Positions 1 through 8,632 of a DNA stretch of 64,000 nucleotides are shown one piece after another. The notes under the pieces were generated by a model that saw only the letters and a program-made list of their open reading frames with translations, made no database searches and had not been told where the DNA came from. This DNA comes from an uncultured Phocaeicola sp. (GTDB lineage: Bacteria; Bacteroidota; Bacteroidia; Bacteroidales; Bacteroidaceae). Location of the stretch: positions 62,001 through 126,000 of the forward strand of contig CANPVZ010000001.1 of the NCBI GenBank assembly GCA_947581855.1, given 5' to 3'. Position 1 is the first letter of the stretch. Every line of letters begins with the position of its first letter. The position numbers were made by a program, and so were the translations under genes.

Positions 1-1584
1 GATGTAAAGGATTTGCCGGAAATTCCTGTATTAGGTGGTATGGTGAGCCGGAATTTTGTGGAAATGCCCGATAGTAATTGTGTTGTAGCCGAATGGAACC
101 CGGAAAGTTTGGATGTATATGACCGGGCAAAGGATTATCATGTAGTAGGCGGATATGTTTATGAATATAATATTGATAAAAATATTGAGTTGATAAAACG
201 TTATTATCCCGATACAAAAAATATAGCTTTGCTTTCGGACAACAGTTACGGAGGAATTTCGATGCTGGCCCATGTACAGGAAAAGATGAAAAAATATCCT
301 GAATACACAATGATTAGTTTGGATGGACGTACACATACTCTTTATTCAATGGTTGACACAATAACCAATCTTCCTGAAAAGACTGTCCTGTTGTTAGGAA
401 CTTGGAGGGTGGATAAGAATGAAGGATATTTTATGCAAAATTCAATGTATGTATTGAAAGATGCTAATCCGAATATTCCGGTTTTCACCCTTTCTACGAT
501 AGGCTTGGGTTATTGGGCTATAGGCGGTTACATGCCAAATTATCATATTTTAGGTGCGGAACTTGCAAAACAAGCAGTTAATTATTTAAAACACAAAGAT
601 TTAAATCAAGTAGGGCTGCAAGTGATTGATGGGAAATACCGATTCGATATCAAATGTTTAGAGGGAAAGGGATTGGATTCTATCGCTTTACCACCTAATA
701 CGATACTGGTAAATCGCACACCGACTTTTTGGGAACAGTATCGAAATGAAGTTCTCATTGTCAGTATAGTTTTTATTGTATTGTTTCTGATATTATTGAT
801 GGTTTTTTATTTTTTAATGCGGACCAGACGATTGAAAAAGGCATTGGAGAAATCTCAAATAGCATTGATAGAAGCCAAAGACAGAGCGGAAGAAAGCAAT
901 AGATTGAAAACAGCCTTTTTAGCTAATATGAGTCATGAGATACGAACTCCTTTAAATGCGATTGTCGGATTCTCGAATGTGATAGCTGATAAAGATTTGG
1001 AACTCGAGGAACAAGAAAACTTTGCTGCCATCATTCGAAAGAATTCGGATTTATTGTTGAACTTGATTAATGATATATTAGATATTTCCCGTTTGGAATC
1101 AGGACGTACTAAATTTGTTATGGAACCATGCGATTTGGTGGAATTGTGTCAAAGTACTCTTACTACTGTACAATTTGCCCGTCCATCAAATTTGGCTTAT
1201 GTGTTTGATTCCAATTTGGACGAATGTATTTTAAATATAGATATGCAACGTATACAACAAGTACTTATTAATTTGCTTTCCAATGCGGGTAAATTTACGG
1301 AAAAAGGAAGCATTACCCTTTCGTTGCATAAAGATGAGATAAAGAAAGAAGTACGGATTATGGTAAGTGATACGGGAGTAGGGGTTCCTGAAGATAAACA
1401 GACTAAGGTATTCGAACGTTTTGAGAAGTTGAACGAATATTCTCAAGGTACAGGGTTAGGCCTATCAATCTGTCGGCTGATTATAGAAAATTTTGGCGGA
1501 AAAATATGGGTGGATAGCAACTATAAAAAAGGGGCTCGCTTTGTATTTACAATTCCCTATGAAACAAAGAATATTAAAGAATAA
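1..1584 (+). CDS. Sensor histidine kinase with extracytoplasmic binding-protein-like domain (5' partial)
   Basis: Membrane sensor kinase whose start lies left of the window; the frame is open from base 1 and stops with TAA at 1582-1584. Counting from the first codon, residues 1-240 look like a periplasmic substrate-binding-protein sensor domain. A single membrane helix follows (about 249-270), then a short coiled linker, the HisKA H-box SHEIRTPLN with phosphorylatable His312, and a HATPase domain with N-box NLLSNAGKF (about 424), DTGVGVP (about 457) and GTGLGLSIC. No receiver or DNA-binding domain follows, so this is a classical kinase rather than a one-protein hybrid; its response regulator is not in view. 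The next gene starts 8 bases downstream and is probably co-transcribed, so the signal may concern nucleotides or phosphate, but that is inference. The ligand is unknown. Confidence 0.88.
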   Translation, partial: DVKDLPEIPVLGGMVSRNFVEMPDSNCVVAEWNPESLDVYDRAKDYHVVGGYVYEYNIDKNIELIKRYYPDTKNIALLSDNSYGGISMLAHVQEKMKKYPEYTMISLDGRTHTLYSMVDTITNLPEKTVLLLGTWRVDKNEGYFMQNSMYVLKDANPNIPVFTLSTIGLGYWAIGGYMPNYHILGAELAKQAVNYLKHKDLNQVGLQVIDGKYRFDIKCLEGKGLDSIALPPNTILVNRTPTFWEQYRNEVLIVSIVFIVLFLILLMVFYFLMRTRRLKKALEKSQIALIEAKDRAEESNRLKTAFLANMSHEIRTPLNAIVGFSNVIADKDLELEEQENFAAIIRKNSDLLLNLINDILDISRLESGRTKFVMEPCDLVELCQSTLTTVQFARPSNLAYVFDSNLDECILNIDMQRIQQVLINLLSNAGKFTEKGSITLSLHKDEIKKEVRIMVSDTGVGVPEDKQTKVFERFEKLNEYSQGTGLGLSICRLIIENFGGKIWVDSNYKKGARFVFTIPYETKNIKE

Positions 1585-1592
1585 TAGTATAT

Positions 1593-3323
1593 ATGAGAGG
1601 AATAATTATAAAAATATTTGTGTTGTTACTGTTAACAAGTGGAACCGGGGCGATGGCGCAAATGAAAGAGATCCGGTTGAAAATTGTAGAGACAAGTGAT
1701 ATACATGGAAATTTTTATCCGTATGATTTTAAGCAAAATACGGAACATGCAGGAAGTTTGGCGCGTGTGCACGCTTTTCTACAAAAAAAGAGAGAGTTGT
1801 ATGGCAACCGTTTAATTTATGTGGACAATGGAGATATACTTCAGGGACAACCTACGGCTTATTATTATAATTTTATTAATACGGCAGATACCCATTTAGC
1901 GGCGGATATGTTAAATTACATGGGGTGTAGCGTAGGAAATATGGGAAATCATGACGTGGAAACGGGTCATGCTGTTTATGATCGTTGGATAAAAGATTGT
2001 AATTTCCCGATACTGGGGGCAAACATCATTGAAAATAAAACCGGTAAACCTTATTTGAAACCTTATGTGGTGATAGAACGTGAGGGGGCGAAAATTGCGG
2101 TATTGGGTATGATTACCCCTCTTGTACCTACATGGCTTCCTGAAAATTTGTGGGCGGGACTTCATTTTGAGGATATGATCTCATGTGCTGAGAAATGGGT
2201 AAAGGTTATTCGTGAAAAAGAAAAGCCACATATTATAATAGGCCTATTTCATTCCGGATTAAAATCATTACAGAGTGTTCCTCCTCTTGAGGATGCTTCA
2301 GAAGAAATAGCAAGGAAGGTGCCGGGATTTGATATATTAATGATTGGGCATGATCATAGAAAGTGTTGTAAGAAAGTTGCTAATATAGAAGGTGATTCAG
2401 TTTTGATTGTTGATCCCGCAAGTAATGGATTACTTGTTGCTAATGTAGATGTAAAACTGACAATGAAGGGGCAGGAATTAGTGAAAAAAGAAATTTCCGG
2501 ATGCTTGTCCAACGTTAAAAAGTATGGATTAAGTGAGAGCTTTCTAGAACGCTTTAGACCTCAATTTGAGGAGGTGAAGACTTTTGTTTCCCGTAAGATC
2601 GGAACTTTTGAAAATACCATTACTTCCGAAGATGCTTATTTTGGCTCATCAGCTTTTATTGATTTTATCCATTCTTTACAAATGCAGTTGGGAGAAGCTG
2701 ATATCTCTTTTTGCGCACCTCTATCTTTTAATGCAAAAATAGAGAAAGGAGACGCTTATGTACGGGATATGTTTAGCTTATATCGTTATGAAAATATGCT
2801 TTATACAATTCGTATGACGGGGAAAGAAATTAAGAATTATCTGGAAATGTCGTATGCGTTGTGGACTAACCGTATGACTTCCCCGGAAGATCATATCATG
2901 TTATTGGATAATACGAAAGAGGATAACCAACGCAGTGGTTTTAAGAATTTCAGTTTTAATTTTGATTCGGCAGCCGGTATTTGCTATACGGTAGATGTAA
3001 CAAAACCGGAAGGGGAGAAAATCACAATTCTAAGCATGGCTGACGGTACTCCTTTCGACATGAATAAGGAATATAAGGTTGCGGTGAATTCTTATCGTGG
3101 AAATGGCGGGGGTGAATTATTAACCAAAGGCGCGGGTATTCCTGCAGATCAATTAAAAAACCGGATAATAAAAGCGACAGATAAAGATTTACGTTATTAT
3201 ATGATGCAATATATTGAAAAACATGGTAAAGTGAATCCTCAGCCAATGAATCAATGGAAATTTATTCCTGAGGAATGGACTGTGCCTGCTATTGCAAGAG
3301 ATCGCAAACTTCTTTTCGATTAG
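1593..3323 (+). CDS. Exported 5'-nucleotidase / 2',3'-cyclic phosphodiesterase family metallophosphatase
   Basis: Two-domain UshA/CpdB-type enzyme of 576 residues, expected to hydrolyse nucleotides or cyclic nucleotides outside the cytoplasm. It begins with a signal peptide (hydrophobic stretch residues 5-20, then AMAQ). The N-terminal calcineurin-like domain shows the dimetal motifs SDIHGN (Asp36, His38), DNGD (78-81), GNHD (118-121), FHSG and GHDH (about 251-255). The C-terminal 5'-nucleotidase substrate domain carries NSYRGNGGGELL, which matches the family's substrate-binding region. It follows the sensor kinase by 8 bases, suggesting an operon. No lipobox or anchor is seen, so it is probably periplasmic. 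The exact substrate cannot be read from sequence. Confidence 0.9.
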   Translation: MRGIIIKIFVLLLLTSGTGAMAQMKEIRLKIVETSDIHGNFYPYDFKQNTEHAGSLARVHAFLQKKRELYGNRLIYVDNGDILQGQPTAYYYNFINTADTHLAADMLNYMGCSVGNMGNHDVETGHAVYDRWIKDCNFPILGANIIENKTGKPYLKPYVVIEREGAKIAVLGMITPLVPTWLPENLWAGLHFEDMISCAEKWVKVIREKEKPHIIIGLFHSGLKSLQSVPPLEDASEEIARKVPGFDILMIGHDHRKCCKKVANIEGDSVLIVDPASNGLLVANVDVKLTMKGQELVKKEISGCLSNVKKYGLSESFLERFRPQFEEVKTFVSRKIGTFENTITSEDAYFGSSAFIDFIHSLQMQLGEADISFCAPLSFNAKIEKGDAYVRDMFSLYRYENMLYTIRMTGKEIKNYLEMSYALWTNRMTSPEDHIMLLDNTKEDNQRSGFKNFSFNFDSAAGICYTVDVTKPEGEKITILSMADGTPFDMNKEYKVAVNSYRGNGGGELLTKGAGIPADQLKNRIIKATDKDLRYYMMQYIEKHGKVNPQPMNQWKFIPEEWTVPAIARDRKLLFD

Positions 3324-3375
3324 CTGTCTATTCGGGTGTGTAAAGTATGAGTATCTTATTGGCTTGCTGATACTG

Positions 3376-3438
3376 TTTAGGGACATTCAGAAAATAATAT
3401 AAAAATAGCCAATTAATTCATTGAGAGTTAGTTGGGGG
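3376..3438. repeat. Dispersed intergenic palindrome, copy 1
   Basis: TTTAGGGACATTCA (3376-3389), then about 20 AT-rich bases, then a palindromic core from CCAATTAATTC (3409) to GTTAGTTGG (3435). The same order of blocks recurs at 14757-14826 (TTAGGGACATTCA followed by CCAACTAAATT...AATTAGTTGG). Both copies sit just after the stop of a plus-strand gene and before a converging minus-strand gene. This copy is the more diverged and its stem is imperfect. Confidence 0.5.
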
Positions 3439-3505
3439 ATTTACTGAATATCCCTGTTTAACTTACATACTTGTTATTCTTTTTGAAGTTGATTGGTAGT
3501 ATCCG

Positions 3506-3601
3506 AAAAGACTTCATCTTTTCCCTGACTTTAAAACATACTCTTTTCCATTTTTACATGGATAGCGCAATGTTCTTTACAGGAAAAAGATGAAGTCTTT
3601 T
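3506..3601. repeat. Long inverted repeat (about 19-bp stem, 57-base loop)
   Basis: Left arm 3506-3524 (AAAAGACTTCATCTTTTCC) is the reverse complement of the right arm 3582-3601 except for one extra A in the right arm. The arms are separated by 57 bases. It lies between converging genes, so a bidirectional terminator is possible, but a 57-base loop is unusually long for one. It could also be a small non-autonomous mobile element. Confidence 0.6.
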
Positions 3602-3678
3602 ATATTCCTTTTCTTGAAAGTGGAAATTTATTTCTCTTTATTTTCTACTCCTTTGTTGCCAACATTTAATTTGATCAA

Positions 3679-5670
3679 CTATTTTTCTTTAATAATACCT
3701 TTTCTATAAGCGGTTAACAGGTTTGAAAGATCGTGTATCTGTTGTTCCAACTCTTTTCCTTTATCCGTATCCCGTACCATCACCCGTTTGCTGCTTAACT
3801 CAACCAATTGTGTAGTGGAAATGATGTCTTTACCATATAGAATCGCTTCTTGAGTAGAATTAAACGGTTCATGCTGTACAAGCTGTAAACCTCTGGAATG
3901 ATATACTAGCGTATAACCTGCGATTCCGGTTTCAGGTTGATAAGCTTTGGAAAATCCTCCATCGATAACCAATAGTTTTCCATTGGCTTTGATAGGATTC
4001 TCACCTTTCTTTGTTTTTACGGGAACGTGTCCGCTTATGATATGCCGATGTTCTCCCGTTACTCCGAATTCATCAAGCAGCATGTCACACATAGCTTCGC
4101 TGTCGCGTAAAGCATAGTAGGCTCCTTTTTCTTCCGTGTAAAGTGATTTGTCTTTTAAGAAATACCGCTCAAACGTAGCCATTTTATCTTTATCGAAGAG
4201 AGGAGAATCTTTTCCACACCATAAATACCACATATAATCGAGTGCATATTGTTTTTCTTCCGACATACGGTCGTCATTGTATGCAATACGTACCAGGTTA
4301 TCTACTTTGTCGAGGAAAGCTTTTCCTTTATATAGTTTGTCCTGAAGCTTGATTTCTTTTAAAGAACCATCTTTGTTTAGAGGCACCGAAGCATGGTATA
4401 ATAAATTGGAATTAGTTACCAGATACATGCTTCCATGTGTATATAGACATTGGATATGCTTTTTCAATTTTTCGCTCAATATAAATGAACGATGCATTTT
4501 TTTGACTATTTCCCGTTCTTCTTCTGTAAGTTTCGTAGGATTCTTGGGGTCGATAGTCGGGAAAAATGTGTCACATAATTCGTATTCTTTTCCTTTATAA
4601 GTAAGAATACCCTTCTCGAAATCTATCATTTCAAGTAACTTACGATCATTCATTTCAAATTCCGGACGACGGTTAATAACCTCTGCTTCTAATTTAAATT
4701 GGATGACACTGATAGCCTTATGCATTTGGGCGATCAGCTTACGTGTGCGTTCATTGTGGGTCTTGTCGTTTTCATCTATTTTGGGATAGAAAACGGTACA
4801 AGGGTCTTTTCCATATGTATCCATAGCGAAAGTGGCCAGCGGTAACAGGTTTATACCATAACCGTCTTCTAATGTGGCAAGGTTGGCATAACGCATAGAC
4901 ATGCGCAATACGTTTGCTATACAACAGTCGTTCCCCGCGGCGGCTCCCATCCATAAAATATCATGATTGCCCCATTGTATATCAAAATTGTGATAGTTGC
5001 AAAGTATATCCATGATGAGGTGAGCGCCCGGACCACGGTCAAATACATCTCCGATGATATGCAATGAATCAATAACCAATCTTTGTATTAGATTGCACAT
5101 TGCTTCAATAAATTGGTCGGCTCTGTGGGTAGAAATAATTGTTTTGATAATTACATTCACATAATCATGCTTGTTAGGTTCCACAGAGGTTTCATGCAAC
5201 AATTCTTGAATAATGTAGGAGAATTCGGCAGGCAAGGCCTTTCTTACTTTGGAACGGGTATATTTGGAAGAGACGCTCCGGCAAACTTTAATAAGATGAT
5301 TTAAAGTGATTACATACCAGTCTTCCAACTCAGTTTCTGTTGATTTAATTAATTCCAGTTTTTGTTTGGGATAATAAATAAGTGTGCAAAGCTCTTTCTT
5401 ATCAGCCTCTCTCAAAGTGTTTCCGAATATTTCGTTGACTTTGCGTTTTACATCTCCGGAAGCATTTTTCAGCACATGTTGGAATGCCTCATATTCTCCA
5501 TGTATATCACTCAAAAAGTGTTCTGTGCCTTTGGGCAGGTTGAGTATAGCCTCTAGATTTATAATTTCAGTACTGGCAGAAGCTATGGTTGGGAATTTGC
5601 TGCCTAACAGCTGCAAATATTTTAGATGATTGTTAATTTCTTCCTGTGACGTTGAAGGTTTCATATCCAT
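3679..5670 (-). CDS. fbp: Fructose-1,6-bisphosphatase, class III
   Basis: Gluconeogenic enzyme that converts fructose 1,6-bisphosphate to fructose 6-phosphate in the cytoplasm. Its 663 residues match the large class III (Firmicutes/Bacteroidetes) type, which is unrelated to the E. coli class I enzyme and built on a metallophosphoesterase fold. Visible metal motifs are FLSDIHGEYEAF (Asp55, His57), GDVFDRGPGAH (about 207-217), and WGNHDILWMG (about 233-242); GHVPVKTKKGENP lies in the C-terminal half. The start is the ATG at 5668-5670, just downstream of a TATCTTTG -7 box at 5707-5714. It stands alone, with tRNA-Glu upstream on the other strand. Confidence 0.95.
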   Translation of the reverse strand: MDMKPSTSQEEINNHLKYLQLLGSKFPTIASASTEIINLEAILNLPKGTEHFLSDIHGEYEAFQHVLKNASGDVKRKVNEIFGNTLREADKKELCTLIYYPKQKLELIKSTETELEDWYVITLNHLIKVCRSVSSKYTRSKVRKALPAEFSYIIQELLHETSVEPNKHDYVNVIIKTIISTHRADQFIEAMCNLIQRLVIDSLHIIGDVFDRGPGAHLIMDILCNYHNFDIQWGNHDILWMGAAAGNDCCIANVLRMSMRYANLATLEDGYGINLLPLATFAMDTYGKDPCTVFYPKIDENDKTHNERTRKLIAQMHKAISVIQFKLEAEVINRRPEFEMNDRKLLEMIDFEKGILTYKGKEYELCDTFFPTIDPKNPTKLTEEEREIVKKMHRSFILSEKLKKHIQCLYTHGSMYLVTNSNLLYHASVPLNKDGSLKEIKLQDKLYKGKAFLDKVDNLVRIAYNDDRMSEEKQYALDYMWYLWCGKDSPLFDKDKMATFERYFLKDKSLYTEEKGAYYALRDSEAMCDMLLDEFGVTGEHRHIISGHVPVKTKKGENPIKANGKLLVIDGGFSKAYQPETGIAGYTLVYHSRGLQLVQHEPFNSTQEAILYGKDIISTTQLVELSSKRVMVRDTDKGKELEQQIHDLSNLLTAYRKGIIKEK

Positions 5671-5706
5671 AATTTATACTGATATTAGTGTTTAAAGTCG
5701 TTTTTG

Positions 5707-5714
5707 CAAAGATA
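5707..5714 (-). promoter_or_regulatory. -7 box for fbp
   Basis: CAAAGATA on the plus strand, i.e. TATCTTTG reading towards fbp: an exact match to the Bacteroidetes TAnnTTTG -7 consensus. No good TTG/TTTG lies at the expected distance upstream. Predicted leader is about 30 bases. Confidence 0.4.
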
Positions 5715-6001
5715 GTAACTTTTGTAAATTAAGTTGTATATAACTAAAAAATCAATCTACTTTTATTTATAGTAGCTTCTTAAAAAGTTGAGTTTGACAT
5801 ATTGTGAGTGAATTGATTAATCTTTTCATTCCTATTAACAGTAAAAACAGTTATCGGAGATAGATTGTTCTTACTAATGTAACAGATTGCTTGTGAGTAC
5901 AGGCATACCATAACCGAGCATGTTGTTGTAAATTGGAAATGATAGTGAGGAGTGGATTAAGTGATGTTTTTTAAAGAATCGAATAAAAAATTACGGTAAG
6001 A

Positions 6002-6033
6002 TTTGCACAGTTGAAACAGAATCCGTATTTTTG
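6002..6033 (+). promoter_or_regulatory. Promoter for tRNA-Glu
   Basis: TTTG at 6002-6005, a 20-base spacer, then TATTTTTG at 6026-6033: both halves of the Bacteroidetes housekeeping promoter. It ends 21 bases before the mature tRNA. Confidence 0.65.
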
Positions 6034-6054
6034 CAGCCGAATTAAGAAGTATAT

Positions 6055-6126
6055 GGCGCTTTCGTCTAGCGGCTAGGACACATGCCTCTCACGCATGTAA
6101 CACGGGTTCGATTCCCGTAGGCGCTA
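6055..6126 (+). tRNA. tRNA-Glu (anticodon CTC)
   Basis: A full cloverleaf of 72 bases: D arm GTCTAGCGGCTAGGAC, anticodon stem CATGC/GCATG with loop CTCTCAC (anticodon CTC, reading GAG), T arm ACGGG-TTCGATT-CCCGT. The acceptor GGCGCTT pairs with AGGCGCT through a G1-U72 and a U6-G67 wobble, slightly unusual for this tRNA. CCA is not encoded. It decodes GAG only. Confidence 0.92.
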
Positions 6127-6132
6127 CAAGGT

Positions 6133-6164
6133 AAAAGGGAGTTATTATATAGCTCCCCTTTTTA
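6133..6164 (+). terminator. Terminator after tRNA-Glu
   Basis: AAAAGGGAG at 6133-6141 pairs with CTCCCCTTTT at 6153-6162 (one bulge), followed by more T. It sits 7 bases after the tRNA and fits intrinsic termination of the tRNA transcript. Confidence 0.6.
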
Positions 6165-6360
6165 TTTATTCTCCTTTTTAAGTATTGAGCCGATATAGGG
6201 GACAATGTAAAAGCGGGTCAGTGAATTTTCCCAGTAAGCGGCGAAAGTGGGCATGCCTACATAAACTGTGTTCGGTCAAAAATAAGACCGATTCGGGATA
6301 GAAAGAATTGGCGTATAGTAATATATAGAATTATGTGAATAAATAAATTATTAAAGAAAT

Positions 6361-7416
6361 ATGAATATACCCGCCCTTCGTTTATTGAACCAACAATTAT
6401 TGAATCCTCAGTTTAGAACTCCAAAAGAATTAGTTTCATGGATGGGAGCTGTGCAGGCGCAAGATTATACAATGGCTAAGTGGGCTGTGGGCATGCGCTT
6501 AAAGAAGGCGGCTCTTCAGTTTATAGAGAAAGCCTTGCATGAGGGCGAGATTTTCAGGATTCATGTTATGCGCCCTACTTGGCATTTGGTTGCAGCCGAA
6601 GATGTTCGTTGGATGTTGAAACTTTCCGCTCCGCGTATCAGGCAAGCTAATGATTCATATGCAAAAGGGTATGGATTGGAAATCGCAGAGTCTCTTTATG
6701 CAAAAAGTAACGATCTGTTAGAAAAGATTCTTTGTGGAGGCAGGAGTATGACGAAGCCGGAAATTACAGAATTCTTTAACGAAGCTGGTATGCCGGCGGA
6801 TAAATTTCATATGACCCGGTTCTTGGAACGTGCAGAAACGGAAGGAGTGGTCTGCAGTGGACATATTAGAGGTAGACAACATACTTATGCGCTTTTGGAA
6901 GAACGTGTGCCTTACATGCCTGATTTAACGAAAGAAGAGTCGTTGGCTCGTTTGGCGAAAAGTTATTTCCGAAGCCATGCCCCGGCTGTTTTGCAGGATT
7001 TTATCTGGTGGTCGGGTTTATCTGTAACGGATGCCAAGGATGCTATTGCTTTAATAGATACGGAATTGGTAAAAGAACAATGGAGGGAACGGCTTTGGTA
7101 TGTTCATGATTCCTGCCGTAGAAGTGGAACGGTATCCGGAAATTTACATTTGCTTCCTCCTTATGATGAGCTTCTATTAGGATATAAAGATAGGTCGGAT
7201 GTCTTACCAAAAGAATACTATCGGAGAGCTTTTACTAATAACGGTCTGTTTTATCCGGTTGTACTTCATGAAGGACAAATTATTGGAAATTGGAATAAAG
7301 TTGAAAAGAAGAAAATATTGGAATTCAGTTATTCTTTCTTTCAGGATAAAATTTCTCCAGATGAAAATTTATTAAGCCGGGCCCAGCAAAAATATATTCA
7401 GTTTATTAGGGGATAA
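6361..7416 (+). CDS. Winged-helix HTH_42 protein, AlkZ-like DNA glycosylase family
   Basis: A 351-residue protein of the HTH_42 (PF06224) superfamily, which includes the interstrand-crosslink DNA glycosylases AlkZ and YcaQ. The N-terminal segment holds SWMGAVQAQDYTMAKWAVG; its QAQ (residues 32-34) aligns by eye with the catalytic QxQ motif described for Streptomyces AlkZ (YcaQ has QxD). The HVMRPTWHLV segment (about 64-73) is also typical of the family, as is a C-terminal region with DELLLGYKDRSD. A role in removing bulky or crosslinking alkyl adducts is inferred from the family. The gene stands alone after tRNA-Glu and ends before a stem-loop at 7452-7488. Many members have no tested activity. 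Confidence 0.8.
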   Translation: MNIPALRLLNQQLLNPQFRTPKELVSWMGAVQAQDYTMAKWAVGMRLKKAALQFIEKALHEGEIFRIHVMRPTWHLVAAEDVRWMLKLSAPRIRQANDSYAKGYGLEIAESLYAKSNDLLEKILCGGRSMTKPEITEFFNEAGMPADKFHMTRFLERAETEGVVCSGHIRGRQHTYALLEERVPYMPDLTKEESLARLAKSYFRSHAPAVLQDFIWWSGLSVTDAKDAIALIDTELVKEQWRERLWYVHDSCRRSGTVSGNLHLLPPYDELLLGYKDRSDVLPKEYYRRAFTNNGLFYPVVLHEGQIIGNWNKVEKKKILEFSYSFFQDKISPDENLLSRAQQKYIQFIRG

Positions 7417-7451
7417 GATTACGAGTGGAATTTGTACGGTTTACAATTCGT

Positions 7452-7488
7452 AGCTTTCACGGATTGTCTAACGCAATCCGTGAAGGCT
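7452..7488. terminator. Stem-loop between converging genes
   Basis: TTCACGGATTG (7456-7466) and CAATCCGTGAA (7474-7484) form a perfect 11-bp stem with loop TCTAACG, extended by AGC/GCT beyond a mismatch. It lies between two converging genes. It lacks a clear T tract, so its efficiency as an intrinsic terminator is uncertain. Confidence 0.5.
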
Positions 7489-7513
7489 GATTCAAGGGAA
7501 AAGGAGGATATGA

Positions 7514-8467
7514 CTATGCTTTAAGCCGTATCCCCAGTTTCGACAACATATCCTGCGTCATAGCGTCCAAATCGAATTCGGGTCTCCATCCCCATTCTTC
7601 ACGTGCACAAGTATCATCTAATGAGTTCGGCCATGAGTCGGCTATGGCTTGACGTAGCGGATCGACCTTGTATTTCATTTGAAATCCGGGTACGTATTTC
7701 TGTATGTTATGGTAAATGATTTCCGGATCGAAACTCATGGATGCGATATTGAAAGAATTGCGATGAACTAGTTTATCGGGGTTAGCTTCCATAATTTCGA
7801 TGGCAGCCCGCAATCCGTCAGGCATATACATCATATCCATGAATGTGCCGGCAGCAATCGGACATTCAAAGGCTTCACCTTTTACGGCAGAGTAATAGAT
7901 GTCTACGGCATAGTCTGTTGTGCCTCCTCCCGGAGGGGTGACATACGAAATCAATCCCGGGAAACGTACTGAACGGGTATCCACACCGAAGCGAATATGA
8001 TAATAATTGCTCAGCAGTTCGCCTGAAACTTTGGTTACGCCGTAGATTGTACGCGGTTCCCGAATAGTATCTTGGGGAGTCTTGTCTTTCGGAGTCGAAT
8101 CGCCGAAAGAACCGATAGAACTAGGAGTGAATACGGCGCAATGTTTTTCGCGGGCAACTTCCAATACATTGAACAAACCGTCGACACCTATTTTCCAGGC
8201 GAGTTGAGGCTTCATTTCGGCCACAGCCGACAGTAAGGCGGCTAGATTGTAAATGGTATCGATATTGTATTGGGACACAGCTTCAGCTATCTGTTGCGGA
8301 TTGGTAATATCTACTATGGCAGCCGGGCCCGATTCTTTCAGTTCGCCTTTCGGTTCTGCTCCGGGAATATATCCGGCTACAATATTCCCGTTATAAATGC
8401 CGCGTAATTTCATAGTTAGCTCTGAACCAATCTGACCGGTAGAGCCAATGATCAATACATTTTTCAT
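7514..8467 (-). CDS. tdh: L-threonine 3-dehydrogenase, NAD-dependent epimerase/SDR type
   Basis: Extended short-chain dehydrogenase of 317 residues. The N-terminal Rossmann motif is GSTGQIG (Gly8, Gly11, Gly14) and the catalytic pair is Tyr142 and Lys146 in IYGVTK, with a PSSIGSFGD segment at 115-123. The SDR-type threonine dehydrogenases have this length and these motifs; they are unrelated to the zinc-dependent E. coli Tdh. The enzyme oxidises L-threonine to 2-amino-3-ketobutyrate. The assignment is strongly supported by the divergent neighbour kbl, which performs the next step. Start ATG at 8465-8467; a TATCTTTG promoter lies at 8502-8509. Confidence 0.9.
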   Translation of the reverse strand: MKNVLIIGSTGQIGSELTMKLRGIYNGNIVAGYIPGAEPKGELKESGPAAIVDITNPQQIAEAVSQYNIDTIYNLAALLSAVAEMKPQLAWKIGVDGLFNVLEVAREKHCAVFTPSSIGSFGDSTPKDKTPQDTIREPRTIYGVTKVSGELLSNYYHIRFGVDTRSVRFPGLISYVTPPGGGTTDYAVDIYYSAVKGEAFECPIAAGTFMDMMYMPDGLRAAIEIMEANPDKLVHRNSFNIASMSFDPEIIYHNIQKYVPGFQMKYKVDPLRQAIADSWPNSLDDTCAREEWGWRPEFDLDAMTQDMLSKLGIRLKA

Positions 8468-8501
8468 AGTTAGTTTTTTGATTAAGGTTTCCTTTTGTTA
8501 A

Positions 8502-8535
8502 CAAAGATAGGTAGAAAAGGCTATATTTTACCAAA
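8502..8535 (-). promoter_or_regulatory. Promoter for tdh
   Basis: Reading leftward: TTTG (plus-strand CAAA at 8532-8535), a 22-base spacer, then TATCTTTG (8502-8509). The predicted leader is about 30 bases. The kbl start is on the other strand in the same 165-base gap. Confidence 0.5.
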
Positions 8536-8632
8536 CTTTTCCTTGATTTTTTATCGAAATTCGAAAAAAAATAAGAACTTTGTCAAATGAGAAGAATTTG
8601 AATCTTAAATTATATACTTAAAAAACAAACTT

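Larger units (their letters stand above)
3324..3678. other. Convergent intergenic region with two repeats
   Basis: A 355-base gap between two converging genes with no plausible coding region. It holds a degenerate copy of a dispersed palindromic repeat (3376-3438) and a long inverted repeat (3506-3601), each described separately. It probably serves as the terminator zone for both genes. Confidence 0.6.
5671..6054. other. Intergenic region between fbp and tRNA-Glu
   Basis: 384 bases with divergent promoter elements at its two ends (minus -7 box at 5707-5714, plus promoter at 6002-6033). The middle, about 5760-5990, is AT-rich and I see no gene, RNA or repeat in it. Confidence 0.5.

Noticed and set aside
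8575-8582. -7-like box GAACTTTG before kbl
   Set aside because: It lacks the TA of TAnnTTTG and has no TTG at a suitable distance.
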